Source: Legionella impletisoli
GTDB lineage: Bacteria > Pseudomonadota > Gammaproteobacteria > Legionellales > Legionellaceae
Reading direction: 5' to 3'
DNA: 64,000 nt
Assembly (NCBI RefSeq): GCF_900639875.1
Contig: NZ_CAAAIA010000008.1
Coordinates: forward strand, 62,001 to 126,000
Positions 35,377 through 45,265 of the stretch are shown in pieces. The translations under genes were made by a program, and so were the position numbers. How positions within the stretch are numbered: position 1 is the stretch's first letter; every line of letters begins with the position of its first letter. Under the pieces are notes generated by a model that saw only the letters and a list, made by a program, of their open reading frames with translations, was not told the origin of the DNA and made no database searches.

Positions 35377-36136
35377 GCATGCAATTATTCACCCCAAAGC
35401 AAAATTAGCTGAGGGGGTCTCGGTAGGTCCTGGAACGATTATTGGGGAAGGGGTTGAAATTGGCGAAGGCACGTGGATTGGACCGCATGCGGTGATTCAG
35501 GGGCCAACAATCATTGGTAAGCATAATAAGATTTTTCAGTTCGCATCTGTAGGCGATGCACCGCAAGACATCACATACAAGGGCGAGCCTACCCGCCTAG
35601 AAATTGGCGATAACAACATCATCCGCGAGTTTACGATGATTAGTCGTGGAACCGTTAAAGGAGGGGGCTTAACTCGCATAGGAAATAATAATTTTCTAAT
35701 GGCGTACACGCACATTGGACATGACTGCATGGTTGGAAATCATAACCTCATGGTGAATTATTCTGCTTTATCCGGTCATGTAACAGTCGAAAACTATGCC
35801 AATATTGGTGCTTATGCGGCTATTCATCAATTTTGCCATGTAGGGTCATATGCCTTTATTGCTCGAGCGACGTATGTCACCAAAGATGTGGTGCCTTATG
35901 TTATGATTGCTGGCCATTCGACCTCAGCTTGTGGCATAAACACAGTGGGTTTAAGAAGAAGAGGTTTTTCTTCCGAAGCCATTGATTGTTTACGACGTGC
36001 CTATAAAATTATTTTTCGCAAAGGGCTGACTGTCGCTCAAGCCATAGCAGAATTGCAAATATTAAGAGAAGATTGCATCGAGGTGGAGCCTATGATTGAA
36101 GCCCTTCAAAAAGCCACTCGCGGAATTGTGAGATAA
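35366..36136 (+). CDS. lpxA: UDP-N-acetylglucosamine acyltransferase
   Basis: A 256-residue first enzyme of lipid A synthesis, a left-handed beta-helix of hexapeptide repeats (IIGEGVEIGEGTWIGPHA and similar). The catalytic region GHDCMVGNHN is intact. GTG 35366 has AAGGAAA upstream and yields the family start [16 protein letters not shown] 35345 would add seven unconserved residues. It overlaps fabZ. lpxB, which often follows, is replaced by crcB. Confidence 0.95.
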   Translation: MISEHAIIHPKAKLAEGVSVGPGTIIGEGVEIGEGTWIGPHAVIQGPTIIGKHNKIFQFASVGDAPQDITYKGEPTRLEIGDNNIIREFTMISRGTVKGGGLTRIGNNNFLMAYTHIGHDCMVGNHNLMVNYSALSGHVTVENYANIGAYAAIHQFCHVGSYAFIARATYVTKDVVPYVMIAGHSTSACGINTVGLRRRGFSSEAIDCLRRAYKIIFRKGLTVAQAIAELQILREDCIEVEPMIEALQKATRGIVR

Positions 36137-36139
36137 GCG

Positions 36140-36528
36140 GTGCTTCAGGCTGCACTCGCTGTCGCTGTGGGAGGAGCATTAGGCGCTTTATCAAGATACG
36201 GTTCGGTCTCACTGATTCAGTTAGCCCTAGGAACACGATATCCTTGGGGAACCCTGTTTGTTAATAGTCTAGGTTCCTTTCTCATTGGTTTTATCATGAG
36301 TTTTTTAATAGAGCGTATGGCGTTTGGTGCAGAGTATTGGCGGCTCTTTCTCGTGGTCGGTTTTTTAGGCTCTTACACCACTTTTTCGAGTTTTGCCTGG
36401 GAAACTTTAGCGCTTTACCATAACGAGCAGTGGGTAGGTGCATTAATGAATCTATTCTTAAACAATTTAGGAAGCTTATTCATGGTCATCCTAGGGATTC
36501 AAGCGGAAAGAATGATAGGAGGAGGCTA

Positions 36529-36529
<1 letters not shown>
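36140..36529 (+). CDS. crcB: CrcB/Fluc fluoride channel
   Basis: A 129-residue small four-helix membrane protein with the family motifs GGALGALSRY, NSLGSFLIGF and GFLGSYTTFSSF. It exports fluoride as a dual-topology dimer. GTG start, 3 bp after lpxA, with no fluoride riboswitch visible because the gene sits inside an operon. The stop shares one base with the following DUF190 gene. Confidence 0.95.
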
Positions 36530-38101
<1,572 letters not shown>

Positions 38102-38183
38102 CGTGCCTAAAAACTTATTTTTAAATCTAACGACGGTAAAGTCGGGTTTTTAGCTATAAACCCAGCTATTGATTGGAGGTAAT

Positions 38184-38738
38184 ATGTTTCAAGTAAAAAA
38201 CATCGGTCTGGCCGTACTGTTCTCTTCTACGTTGGTTTATTCAGCGCATGTTTTCGCCAATGATTATGATGACCACGCGCGGTATTGCCAAGAGAAAGGT
38301 GGGGTGGTTGAGTCGATGCCTGCACAATACTTGGTGCCAGGACGTTATGTGAATGGGGCGTCCAAAGATTTTTGTAATTTTTATGGTGAAAATTACTTTG
38401 CTTCTGTCGGGCTTGAAACGTTTTCTTCTGATAAACCGAGTATTGCTGCTACTTATATTAAGCGTTTGGGTGAAATCGGTATAGATTCTCCTTTATGGAA
38501 AGGAGAATTTAGTAATCCTGGTACAAATGTGTGTAAAAACCTCGGTGGAGCTTCAATTACCTTTATCACCAGCGGTGGGTTTGTCAATCATCTGGGACAG
38601 GCTGGAGTTTGTGTATTTGGAGATGCTTCGATGGTGAGTGAATGGACGTTAGTTTACATCGCCAATCATCGCGAGGGATATGATGCGATTAAAGAAGGGG
38701 TAAACGCTGAGCCCTTAAATATTCGTGTTCCTAGTTAG
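38184..38738 (+). CDS. Exported DUF333-like protein, unknown function
   Basis: A 184-residue protein with a signal peptide (ending HVFAND). Two Cys-Gly-Gly segments, ARYCQEKGGVVE (about residues 30-41) and CKNLGGASITF with GVCVFGDASMVSEWTL (about 118-158), recall the DUF333 pattern YCxxxGG...CxFxDGxxCxxW. The assignment is by pattern only. ATG 38184 follows GGAGG; the frame opens at a TTG 15 bp earlier. It probably acts in the periplasm or outer membrane. Confidence 0.65.
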   Translation: MFQVKNIGLAVLFSSTLVYSAHVFANDYDDHARYCQEKGGVVESMPAQYLVPGRYVNGASKDFCNFYGENYFASVGLETFSSDKPSIAATYIKRLGEIGIDSPLWKGEFSNPGTNVCKNLGGASITFITSGGFVNHLGQAGVCVFGDASMVSEWTLVYIANHREGYDAIKEGVNAEPLNIRVPS

Positions 38739-38751
38739 GAATCAAGGCTTC

Positions 38752-39360
38752 TTAAGTCTTGAAATGAACAAACCCTTGTTCGATTAACGCATTGAGTAAG
38801 GGTAAAATGGGTAAGCCAACAATCGCTGCTTCATTACCAGTAGCTTCTTCAAAGAGCCATTTCCCTAATCCTTCAAAATGATACGATCCACAGCTTTGAT
38901 AAGGTTTGTCTAGTTTTAAGTATTGGTCAATAACGTCAGATGATAAGGAACGCATGGAGAGCGTGATAATGTCTAAGTGTTGCCATACAACGGATTTTTG
39001 ATAAACAAGACAAACGGCAGATAGAAGATGGTGGGTCTTGCCGCTTAAAAAACTTAATTGTGCGTGCGCTCTCTCATGAGTAAGCGGTTTATCAAGAATG
39101 GTATTTTCACAAAGACACAATTGATCGGCTGCAATTACTCCTGCCTTGGGGAAAAAATCGCTAACCGATAAACCTTTTTCTCGAGCCAATTGAAGGGCTA
39201 ACTCACTATACTCATTACCGCGAAACGCTTTTTTTATCACATCTTCATCGACTTTTGAAGGATGGGTCTCAATGCTTAAACCAACTTGTTTTAAGAGTTT
39301 ATGGCGATGCACTGAGCCCGAAGCTAAGATGAGTTGTGCTTGATGAATCAGATCAGACAT
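38752..39360 (-). CDS. maf: Maf family nucleotide pyrophosphatase
   Basis: A 202-residue Maf/HAM1-like protein, a housecleaning nucleotide pyrophosphatase. The start motif ILASGSVHRHKLLKQ corresponds to the usual ASxSPRRxxLL, with VHRH replacing PRR, so the substrate loop is altered. AADQLCL and the ATGNEAAIVGLPI C-terminus are typical. ATG 39360 overlaps the stop of the upstream ZIP gene by 8 bp. Confidence 0.88.
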   Translation of the reverse strand: MSDLIHQAQLILASGSVHRHKLLKQVGLSIETHPSKVDEDVIKKAFRGNEYSELALQLAREKGLSVSDFFPKAGVIAADQLCLCENTILDKPLTHERAHAQLSFLSGKTHHLLSAVCLVYQKSVVWQHLDIITLSMRSLSSDVIDQYLKLDKPYQSCGSYHFEGLGKWLFEEATGNEAAIVGLPILPLLNALIEQGFVHFKT

Positions 39361-40108
39361 AAGCTGCAACCGATGCCATTAATAAAAATCCAATAATTAC
39401 AAAACTAAAGTGTCGTAAATTACAGCACCGTTCAACCATAACACAACGCTCCAAACCATGTAATGTGCCTAAATATAAGAAGGTTCCAGCAGAGAGTGCT
39501 ACTAAAATAGGATCAATTAATGAATCGGTTTCTACGCCTTGATTGAAATACCAACCAATAAAAATTCCAAGAGGAGTCATAAAAGCAAATAAAAGGAAGA
39601 AAATCACACTGGTTCGAGGACTTAAGCTGCTTTTACTGAGTTGCACAGCAATGGCAAAACTTTCAGCCCATTTATGAGTAATGATTGCCAAAAATAACAT
39701 GATGACCACGGGATACTCATGACTAAAGCCCAACGCTGTGGCGAGAACCAGGGAATGAAAAGACAGCATTACCCAGGCTAATAAGGCAAATGCTGGATGA
39801 TCTGCATCATGATGATGATAAAGCTCTTTGCCAAGATGCTCAAACCATAGAAAAATTAGAAAGACCAGTCCGGTTATTATGTACGCGTAAGGATAAGCGT
39901 AACCCATCTTTAAAAACATCGCATTGGACTCGGGCAACATGTGCATTAATGCCGCCCCTAAAAACACACCGGTAGCTAGTGTTTCGCCAAGAGGAAAATC
40001 AAAATGTTCTTCCTTAAGTAGACGTTTTTTTAAAGGATACCAACCTGCCATTAGAATGACAGCAAAAATACTAATTGCAAAAAAAAGCTTTAAAGAAGCA
40101 GTCGCCAT
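39353..40108 (-). CDS. ZIP family metal transporter
   Basis: A 251-residue membrane protein with about eight helices. It has an HMLPES motif in helix II and a His-rich loop (HHHDADHP), followed by the helix IV/V metal-site region (SFHSLVLATALG, HKWAESFAIA). ZIP proteins import zinc or iron. ATG 40108 has GGAG at 8-nt spacing; an upstream GTG at 40162 lacks support. Translationally coupled to maf. The metal is not determined. Confidence 0.85.
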   Translation of the reverse strand: MATASLKLFFAISIFAVILMAGWYPLKKRLLKEEHFDFPLGETLATGVFLGAALMHMLPESNAMFLKMGYAYPYAYIITGLVFLIFLWFEHLGKELYHHHDADHPAFALLAWVMLSFHSLVLATALGFSHEYPVVIMLFLAIITHKWAESFAIAVQLSKSSLSPRTSVIFFLLFAFMTPLGIFIGWYFNQGVETDSLIDPILVALSAGTFLYLGTLHGLERCVMVERCCNLRHFSFVIIGFLLMASVAAYV

Positions 40109-40234
40109 GCGTTGAACTCCAATGCGTTTGACAGCATATAAAATTGTGAATAATATTTTCACAAACTGTATTTAGCAAGCTTTTTCTAAAGCAAATCTCT
40201 TGTCGTGAAATAATCCTTCAGAGCCAGGGCAAGG

Positions 40235-41368
40235 TTAAAACTCGATTATATGTTCTTTATTTAATAAGCTTACGCTTCTAAAATCTTGGTTGTCTTTAAG
40301 ATCGTGTTTGACTTGTTTTTTTAAAGAATCCCAATCAGTAAACTGTGCCTCACAGCACAATTCAATCTCGAGTTTTCCATCTAAATAATGGATTTTCCAG
40401 GATTGAATGGCAGGAAATTTTTTTTGCCAGGGGAGTAAGTAGCTTTTTTCAATGATTTGACGATTAGGCAAATCTACTGAAGGGCAAACTACTTCATCGT
40501 CTTCGGGATCAACATGGACTGTCACGTCTTTAACCTCATCTAATTGCTCTACCAAGCAATTATGAACCCTTTGGGCAATGAAGTGACCTTCTGAAACGGA
40601 GATTTTAGGTGCTACAAGAATGTGCACATCCACGAGGATGTCTTTACCCATCATTCGACTGCGTAGTTGATGGATCCGCTTTACGCCATCGACTTCTTTA
40701 ATGATCGTTTGAATGCGCTCAAGGGTATCCGGCTCAACGGCCGTGTCCACCAATTCTTTCACGCTATTCCAGCCATAATCTAGTCCCATTTTAATGATCA
40801 TAGCGCCCACAATAATGGCAGCTACGGCATCAAGATACGAAAATCCAGCAAGGCTCCCCGCAAGCCCTACCAATACAACTATAGAAGAAGCGGCATCAGA
40901 GCGATGATGCCAGGCATTAGCTGTCACTAAATCCGATTGGATGTGACGGCCCACATTTAGTGTGTAATGAAATAACCCTTCATTCGCAAGAATAGAAATC
41001 AAGGCGATTGGAATAGCTAAAAATTCGGGTTGATCGTGCGTTTTGGTTATAATTTCAATCAAAGCATCCCAAGCAATACCTGTGCCTGCCAAAATAAGAA
41101 AGAGTGCCAATAACAAGGTCGCTGCGGTTTCAATCCGTTGATGACCATAAGGGTGGGATTCATCCGCTTCTTGACTGCCGAATTTTGATGCGAATATAAC
41201 CATGACATCCGTCACTAAATCGGAAAACGAATGAATTCCGTCCGCTATCAAGGCATGCGAGTTATAGAGAATGCCGCCAGTTACTTTAAAAAGACCCAAA
41301 AGAGCATTCACTATAGCACCAATAAGAGTCACTTTTTTTGCTTGATAATATCGCTCGTCGTGGGTCAC
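40235..41368 (-). CDS. CDF family cation efflux transporter
   Basis: A 377-residue cation diffusion facilitator with six membrane helices (residues about 10-200) and a cytoplasmic C-terminal domain. Metal-site motifs are ALIADGIHSFSDLVTD (helix II) and NAWHHRSDAAS (helix V). It exports Zn, Fe, Mn or similar ions by proton antiport; the ion cannot be told from sequence. GTG start. An operator-like dyad lies 47-66 bp upstream, suggesting a dedicated regulator. Confidence 0.9.
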   Translation of the reverse strand: MTHDERYYQAKKVTLIGAIVNALLGLFKVTGGILYNSHALIADGIHSFSDLVTDVMVIFASKFGSQEADESHPYGHQRIETAATLLLALFLILAGTGIAWDALIEIITKTHDQPEFLAIPIALISILANEGLFHYTLNVGRHIQSDLVTANAWHHRSDAASSIVVLVGLAGSLAGFSYLDAVAAIIVGAMIIKMGLDYGWNSVKELVDTAVEPDTLERIQTIIKEVDGVKRIHQLRSRMMGKDILVDVHILVAPKISVSEGHFIAQRVHNCLVEQLDEVKDVTVHVDPEDDEVVCPSVDLPNRQIIEKSYLLPWQKKFPAIQSWKIHYLDGKLEIELCCEAQFTDWDSLKKQVKHDLKDNQDFRSVSLLNKEHIIEF

Positions 41369-41414
41369 GTTGAACTCTTTAGAAAATTGTAGTTAGTTTA
41401 ATGTGTCTAACATC

Positions 41415-41434
41415 AGAACATCCGTGGATGTTCT
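41415..41434 (-). promoter_or_regulatory. Operator-like dyad upstream of the CDF gene
   Basis: AGAACATCC and GGATGTTCT (41415-41423, 41426-41434) form a perfect 9-bp dyad with a 2-bp centre. Symmetry and position 47 bp upstream of the start fit a dimeric repressor site, although a hairpin cannot be excluded. Confidence 0.5.
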
Positions 41435-41462
41435 AATATCAAAGAAGACATGGATACCTAAT

Positions 41463-41569
41463 CCTAAATTCGGCCAGTTAACTCTACTTCGAACAGCGAC
41501 TGCACTGAATCTTCAAGAGATTTTCAGCCCATTAGCTGCTCTCGCGACGATTCAACTGCCGAATTTCAG
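41463..41569. repeat. Degenerate palindromic repeat, family A
   Basis: The left end CCTAAATTCGGCCAGTTAAC (41463-41482) matches, as an imperfect inverted copy, the right end GATTCAACTGCCGAATTTCAG (41549-41569, only key bases quoted). The same end sequences bound the shorter palindrome at 50669-50719, defining a repeat family. Confidence 0.65.
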
Positions 41570-41695
41570 ATGATCCGAACTCAACTTAGTTTAGCGGTTT
41601 TCAAGATCTCAGCCAAGGATCAGCGAGTTCTCCTTTGAACGCACTGGCAAATATAAATGATGCATGCAATTAATTTTCATATGGTTTGCACAGGA

Positions 41696-41832
41696 TTATC
41701 CACAGAATTTGTGGATAATGTACGGCATGCAAAGGGTATGTTTTTTATAAATTAACTTAAAAAACAGTAGCTTATGAATGTCAATGGATCTTATGGAATT
41801 ATTACGTAAAATAACTGCGAAAGTTATCCACA
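41696..41832. promoter_or_regulatory. Cluster of three perfect DnaA boxes
   Basis: TTATCCACA occurs at 41696-41704 (+), 41710-41718 (minus, as TGTGGATAA) and 41824-41832 (+). The first two form a palindrome 5 bp apart. An AT-rich run (about 41739-41766) lies between them and the third. Such density is expected at oriC or at a DnaA-titrating or DnaA-reactivating locus. No dnaA, gidA or rpmH gene is nearby, so oriC is not assured. Confidence 0.7.
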
Positions 41833-41918
41833 GAAAGGATAGTCAGGTCATTCAAAAAATAAGCTACTAGAAATGTTTCAAATCAAGGAGCTGAAAAGAA
41901 GTATGAATTTAACAAGGC

Positions 41919-43991
41919 TTAGCCGCCTAAGAACCCTTCAAATACACCTAACCATCGCTTAGCGATGTGGTCGGCTGTTTCAGGGTGTTCTTCAACCAAT
42001 TGTTTTGCGATAGGCGCAAGCATGGGAAGAAGGTCTTTGTCTCTTGATAATTCAGCAATTTTAAATTGACGATAACCTGTTTGTCGTGTTCCAAGAACTT
42101 CTCCTGCACCTCGGAGCTCTAAATCTTTTTCAGCAATAAGAAAACCATCGGTCGTTTCACGCATCAGTTTTAAACGTTCTTGGCCAACTTCTGATAAAGG
42201 CGCTTGATATAGCAAAAGACAGTGAGATTGCTTACTTCCTCGCCCGACCCGGCCTCGTAATTGGTGGAGCTGAGACAATCCTAATCGTTCAGCGTTTTCT
42301 ATAATCATCAAACTGGCATTAGGAACATCAACGCCCACTTCAATTACAGTTGTCGCGACAAGTAATTGTATCTCACCTTCTTTAAAGGCGCACATGGTTG
42401 CCTCTTTTTCACTAGATTTCATTCGGCCATGTAGAAGGCCAACCCTAACTTCAGGCAGCAAAGTTTGTAGGGTTTCTGCGGTATTGGTTGCAGCCATACA
42501 TTGCAGTTTTTCAGAATCTTCGATGAGCGTGCAGACCCAGTAAGCTTGCTTGCCATCAACGATTGCCGATTTTAGCCGGTCAATAACTCGTTGGCGTTTG
42601 GTTTGGTTAAGAACGGCTGTGATTATCGGGGTTCGTCCTGGGGGTAATTCATTTAATATGGATAAATCAATGTGGGCAAATTGTGTCATGGCTAGTGTGC
42701 GTGGGATTGGCGTGGCAGTTAAGAGTAGTTGATGCGGACAGTGGTTTTCATCAAGGCCTTTCTGATGTAAAGCCAGTCGTTGTTCAACCCCAAAACGATG
42801 TTGTTCGTCAATAATGACAAGTCCAAGCTTGGCAAATTCAACACCCGATTGAAACAAGGCGTGCGTGCCGATAATTAATTGACATTCATGGTTTAGGAGC
42901 GCAGCTAAAGCTTCTTTGCGCTCTCTAGCTTTCATTTTTCCACTTAAACGTCGAACGGATAATCCAAGTTGGGTAAACCAGCGTGTTAGATTTTCGTGAT
43001 GTTGTTCACTCAAAATATCGGTAGGGGCCATCAAAGCGACTTGAAAACCATTTGCTATCGTATGCAAAGCAGCGAGGGCTGCAACCACGGTTTTTCCTGC
43101 GCCAACATCACCTTGTACTAATCGCAACATGGGTTTTGTGGAAGCAAGGTCTTCCTTAATCTCTTCATAAACTCGCTGTTGCGCACCGGTTAAAGAGAAA
43201 GGTAATAACTTTATAAATTGCTCTAGAAGGTCTTGGTTGAACGCTAAACTTGGAGCAACCAAGCTTCTTCGATGTTGTCGAGCAAATTGCATACTTAAGC
43301 GTTGTGCGAGCAGCTCATCAAATACCAGTCGCTTCAAACCAGGGTGTTTACCCGTTTCGAGCATGTGAATAGACGTATCGGGAGGTGGAGTGTGTAGACA
43401 TTGAATCGCTTGCCCGATGGGCATCATCATTTGCTTGTGTAAAAGTGTATCATCCATCCACTCCAATTGGTCTAGTTGTTGAAGACATGCGTTAAGCGCT
43501 AGTTTCACTAACTGTCTAAGCCTTGTTTGGCTAAGACCTTGTGTCGATGGGTAAATGGGGGTTAACGTTTCTTCGACTAAGCATTGTTCGCCTTCTTTTA
43601 GAAGTTGATATTCAGGATGGATCATTTCAAATTGGTTCGCAAATTCTCGAACTTCACCAAACGCACGCACCGTATGGCTTTCATTAAGGTGTTTAATCTG
43701 TTGCTTATTAAAGTGAAAAAAGCGAAGCATTAACACACCGGTTTTATCTTCAACATAACAATAAAGCATCATGCGCTTACCGTACTTGATTTCCGTTTTA
43801 CAAATACGCCCCGATATGACGCACCAATGGTCCGGGCGTAGGTCTTGTATCGGCGTTATGCGCGTTCTATCTTGATAACGAAAGGGAAGATGAAATAATA
43901 AGTCCTGGACGGTATGAATACCGCATTTAGCGAGTTTTGCTCCAAGCGTTGGGCCTACGCCGGGTAATGTTTCACAAGGGGATGTCAACAC
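41919..43991 (-). CDS. recG: ATP-dependent DNA helicase RecG
   Basis: A 690-residue monomeric helicase of normal length that remodels stalled forks and Holliday junctions. It has an N-terminal wedge/OB domain, Walker A QGDVGAGKT (about residues 290-298), DEQH box IIDEQHRFGVEQR, and helicase motif VI region QLRGRVGRG. The C-terminal TRG motif is recognisable (RTTDGFLIAEKDLELRGAGE-type). The start codon is GTG. Confidence 0.97.
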   Translation of the reverse strand: MLTSPCETLPGVGPTLGAKLAKCGIHTVQDLLFHLPFRYQDRTRITPIQDLRPDHWCVISGRICKTEIKYGKRMMLYCYVEDKTGVLMLRFFHFNKQQIKHLNESHTVRAFGEVREFANQFEMIHPEYQLLKEGEQCLVEETLTPIYPSTQGLSQTRLRQLVKLALNACLQQLDQLEWMDDTLLHKQMMMPIGQAIQCLHTPPPDTSIHMLETGKHPGLKRLVFDELLAQRLSMQFARQHRRSLVAPSLAFNQDLLEQFIKLLPFSLTGAQQRVYEEIKEDLASTKPMLRLVQGDVGAGKTVVAALAALHTIANGFQVALMAPTDILSEQHHENLTRWFTQLGLSVRRLSGKMKARERKEALAALLNHECQLIIGTHALFQSGVEFAKLGLVIIDEQHRFGVEQRLALHQKGLDENHCPHQLLLTATPIPRTLAMTQFAHIDLSILNELPPGRTPIITAVLNQTKRQRVIDRLKSAIVDGKQAYWVCTLIEDSEKLQCMAATNTAETLQTLLPEVRVGLLHGRMKSSEKEATMCAFKEGEIQLLVATTVIEVGVDVPNASLMIIENAERLGLSQLHQLRGRVGRGSKQSHCLLLYQAPLSEVGQERLKLMRETTDGFLIAEKDLELRGAGEVLGTRQTGYRQFKIAELSRDKDLLPMLAPIAKQLVEEHPETADHIAKRWLGVFEGFLGG

Positions 43992-44134
43992 GGTATGATA
44001 CGAATCATTGCAAAAAGAAAAATAATAGCAGGATTGTGGGCAGCAACAAACCTTATGAGTAGAATTTTCATCTGCTCAGTAAGGGAGCCTAGTTGATATT
44101 AGGTGGTGATGTTTTTTAAAAGGAGTTTTGCGAA

Positions 44135-45187
44135 ATGAATCGCACGTTATCCATTGCGGCGGGTCTTTTGATTGTCTGGATTACGGGCTATCTTTTGATG
44201 GCCGGTCGAGGTCTTTTAATTCCTTTAATCATTGCGATTTTTATTTGGAATTTATTAAACACCATACACAATGCCATCCAGCGAACACCAGCAATAGGGG
44301 CGAAACTTCCTTATTGGTTGAGCATGGTATTGTCTTTAATGGTGGTTATAATTTTTGTTAAGATTTTAATTGACATTATTACCAACAACGTCAATGAAGT
44401 CATTATCGCGTCTTCGCGTTATCAAGAAAATCTCACGAACATTTTGAATTCATTAGATACGAGTTTACACGTCAAACTGCTTGCGAGTTTGGATAATTAT
44501 TTCAAAAATTTAAGCGTTCAGGGAATTTTACTTAATATTTATGGGGTATTTACTACGATTACAGGCTCTGCGGTACTTATTGTCTTATACATCGTCTTTT
44601 TATTTATCGAGCAGCATTACTTTAGCCAAAAAATCCACGCGTTATTTCCACAACCCGCTCACCGTCAAGTGGTGGATAGCATCATTACCCACATTGTTAA
44701 GGATACTCAAACCTATCTGGGTATTAAAACGCTCATGAGTCTTTTAACGGCGACGGCGAGTTGGATCATTATGAAATGGGTGGGACTCGATTTTGCAGAG
44801 TTTTGGGCCTTGTTAATCTTTTTTCTTAATTATATTCCGAATATTGGAGCCATTATTGCTACGGCTTTTCCTGCTCTGCTTGCCCTCATTCAATTCGAAA
44901 CTTGGCTGCCATTTTTCATTGTAACCTCGGGTATTGTAATGATTCAGTTTGTGATTGGAAATTTTGTGGAGCCTCGTTATTTAAGTAAATCATTAAATCT
45001 AAGTCCGCTTGTGATTTTATTTGCTTTGGGATTATGGGGGGCCATTTGGGGAATTTTAGGCATGTTTTTATCGGTTCCCATCACCGTTATGATGATGATT
45101 GTTTTCGCGCATTTCGAAGCAACCAGACCCATTGCTATTTTATTATCGCAAGATGGTTACGTAAAAAATAGTTATGCAAAGATGTAA
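44135..45187 (+). CDS. AI-2E family transporter
   Basis: A 350-residue membrane protein of the AI-2E (PF01594-type) family with eight predicted helices, a central soluble region (about residues 85-140) and the conserved NYIPNIGAIIATAFPALLAL segment. Members export varied small molecules or act as Na/H antiporters, so the substrate is unknown. AGGAG precedes ATG 44135. Confidence 0.88.
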   Translation: MNRTLSIAAGLLIVWITGYLLMAGRGLLIPLIIAIFIWNLLNTIHNAIQRTPAIGAKLPYWLSMVLSLMVVIIFVKILIDIITNNVNEVIIASSRYQENLTNILNSLDTSLHVKLLASLDNYFKNLSVQGILLNIYGVFTTITGSAVLIVLYIVFLFIEQHYFSQKIHALFPQPAHRQVVDSIITHIVKDTQTYLGIKTLMSLLTATASWIIMKWVGLDFAEFWALLIFFLNYIPNIGAIIATAFPALLALIQFETWLPFFIVTSGIVMIQFVIGNFVEPRYLSKSLNLSPLVILFALGLWGAIWGILGMFLSVPITVMMMIVFAHFEATRPIAILLSQDGYVKNSYAKM

Positions 45188-45207
45188 AAAATCCTGGGAT
45201 AAGTCCT

Positions 45208-45235
45208 TTGCAACTGTTAGAAAAAAGCGCATAAT
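45208..45235 (+). promoter_or_regulatory. Candidate sigma-70 promoter for argS
   Basis: TTGCAA (45208-45213), 16-bp spacer, CATAAT (45230-45235), 30 bp upstream of the argS ATG. Confidence 0.55.
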
Positions 45236-45265
45236 AACTACTTTTTTTATAGATGAATAAAAGGC

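Larger units (their letters stand above)
41369..41918. other. 550-bp intergenic region between CDF gene and recG
   Basis: No protein or RNA gene was seen here. From left to right it holds the dyad at 41415, a decayed palindromic repeat (41463-41569), an unremarkable stretch, three DnaA boxes with an AT-rich segment (41696-41832), and the downstream flank of recG. It is the longest gene-free stretch in the window. Confidence 0.8.

Noticed and set aside
41369-41918. tRNA or small RNA gene in the long gap before recG
   Set aside because: No cloverleaf with a T-loop consensus and no terminator-bounded transcript could be identified.
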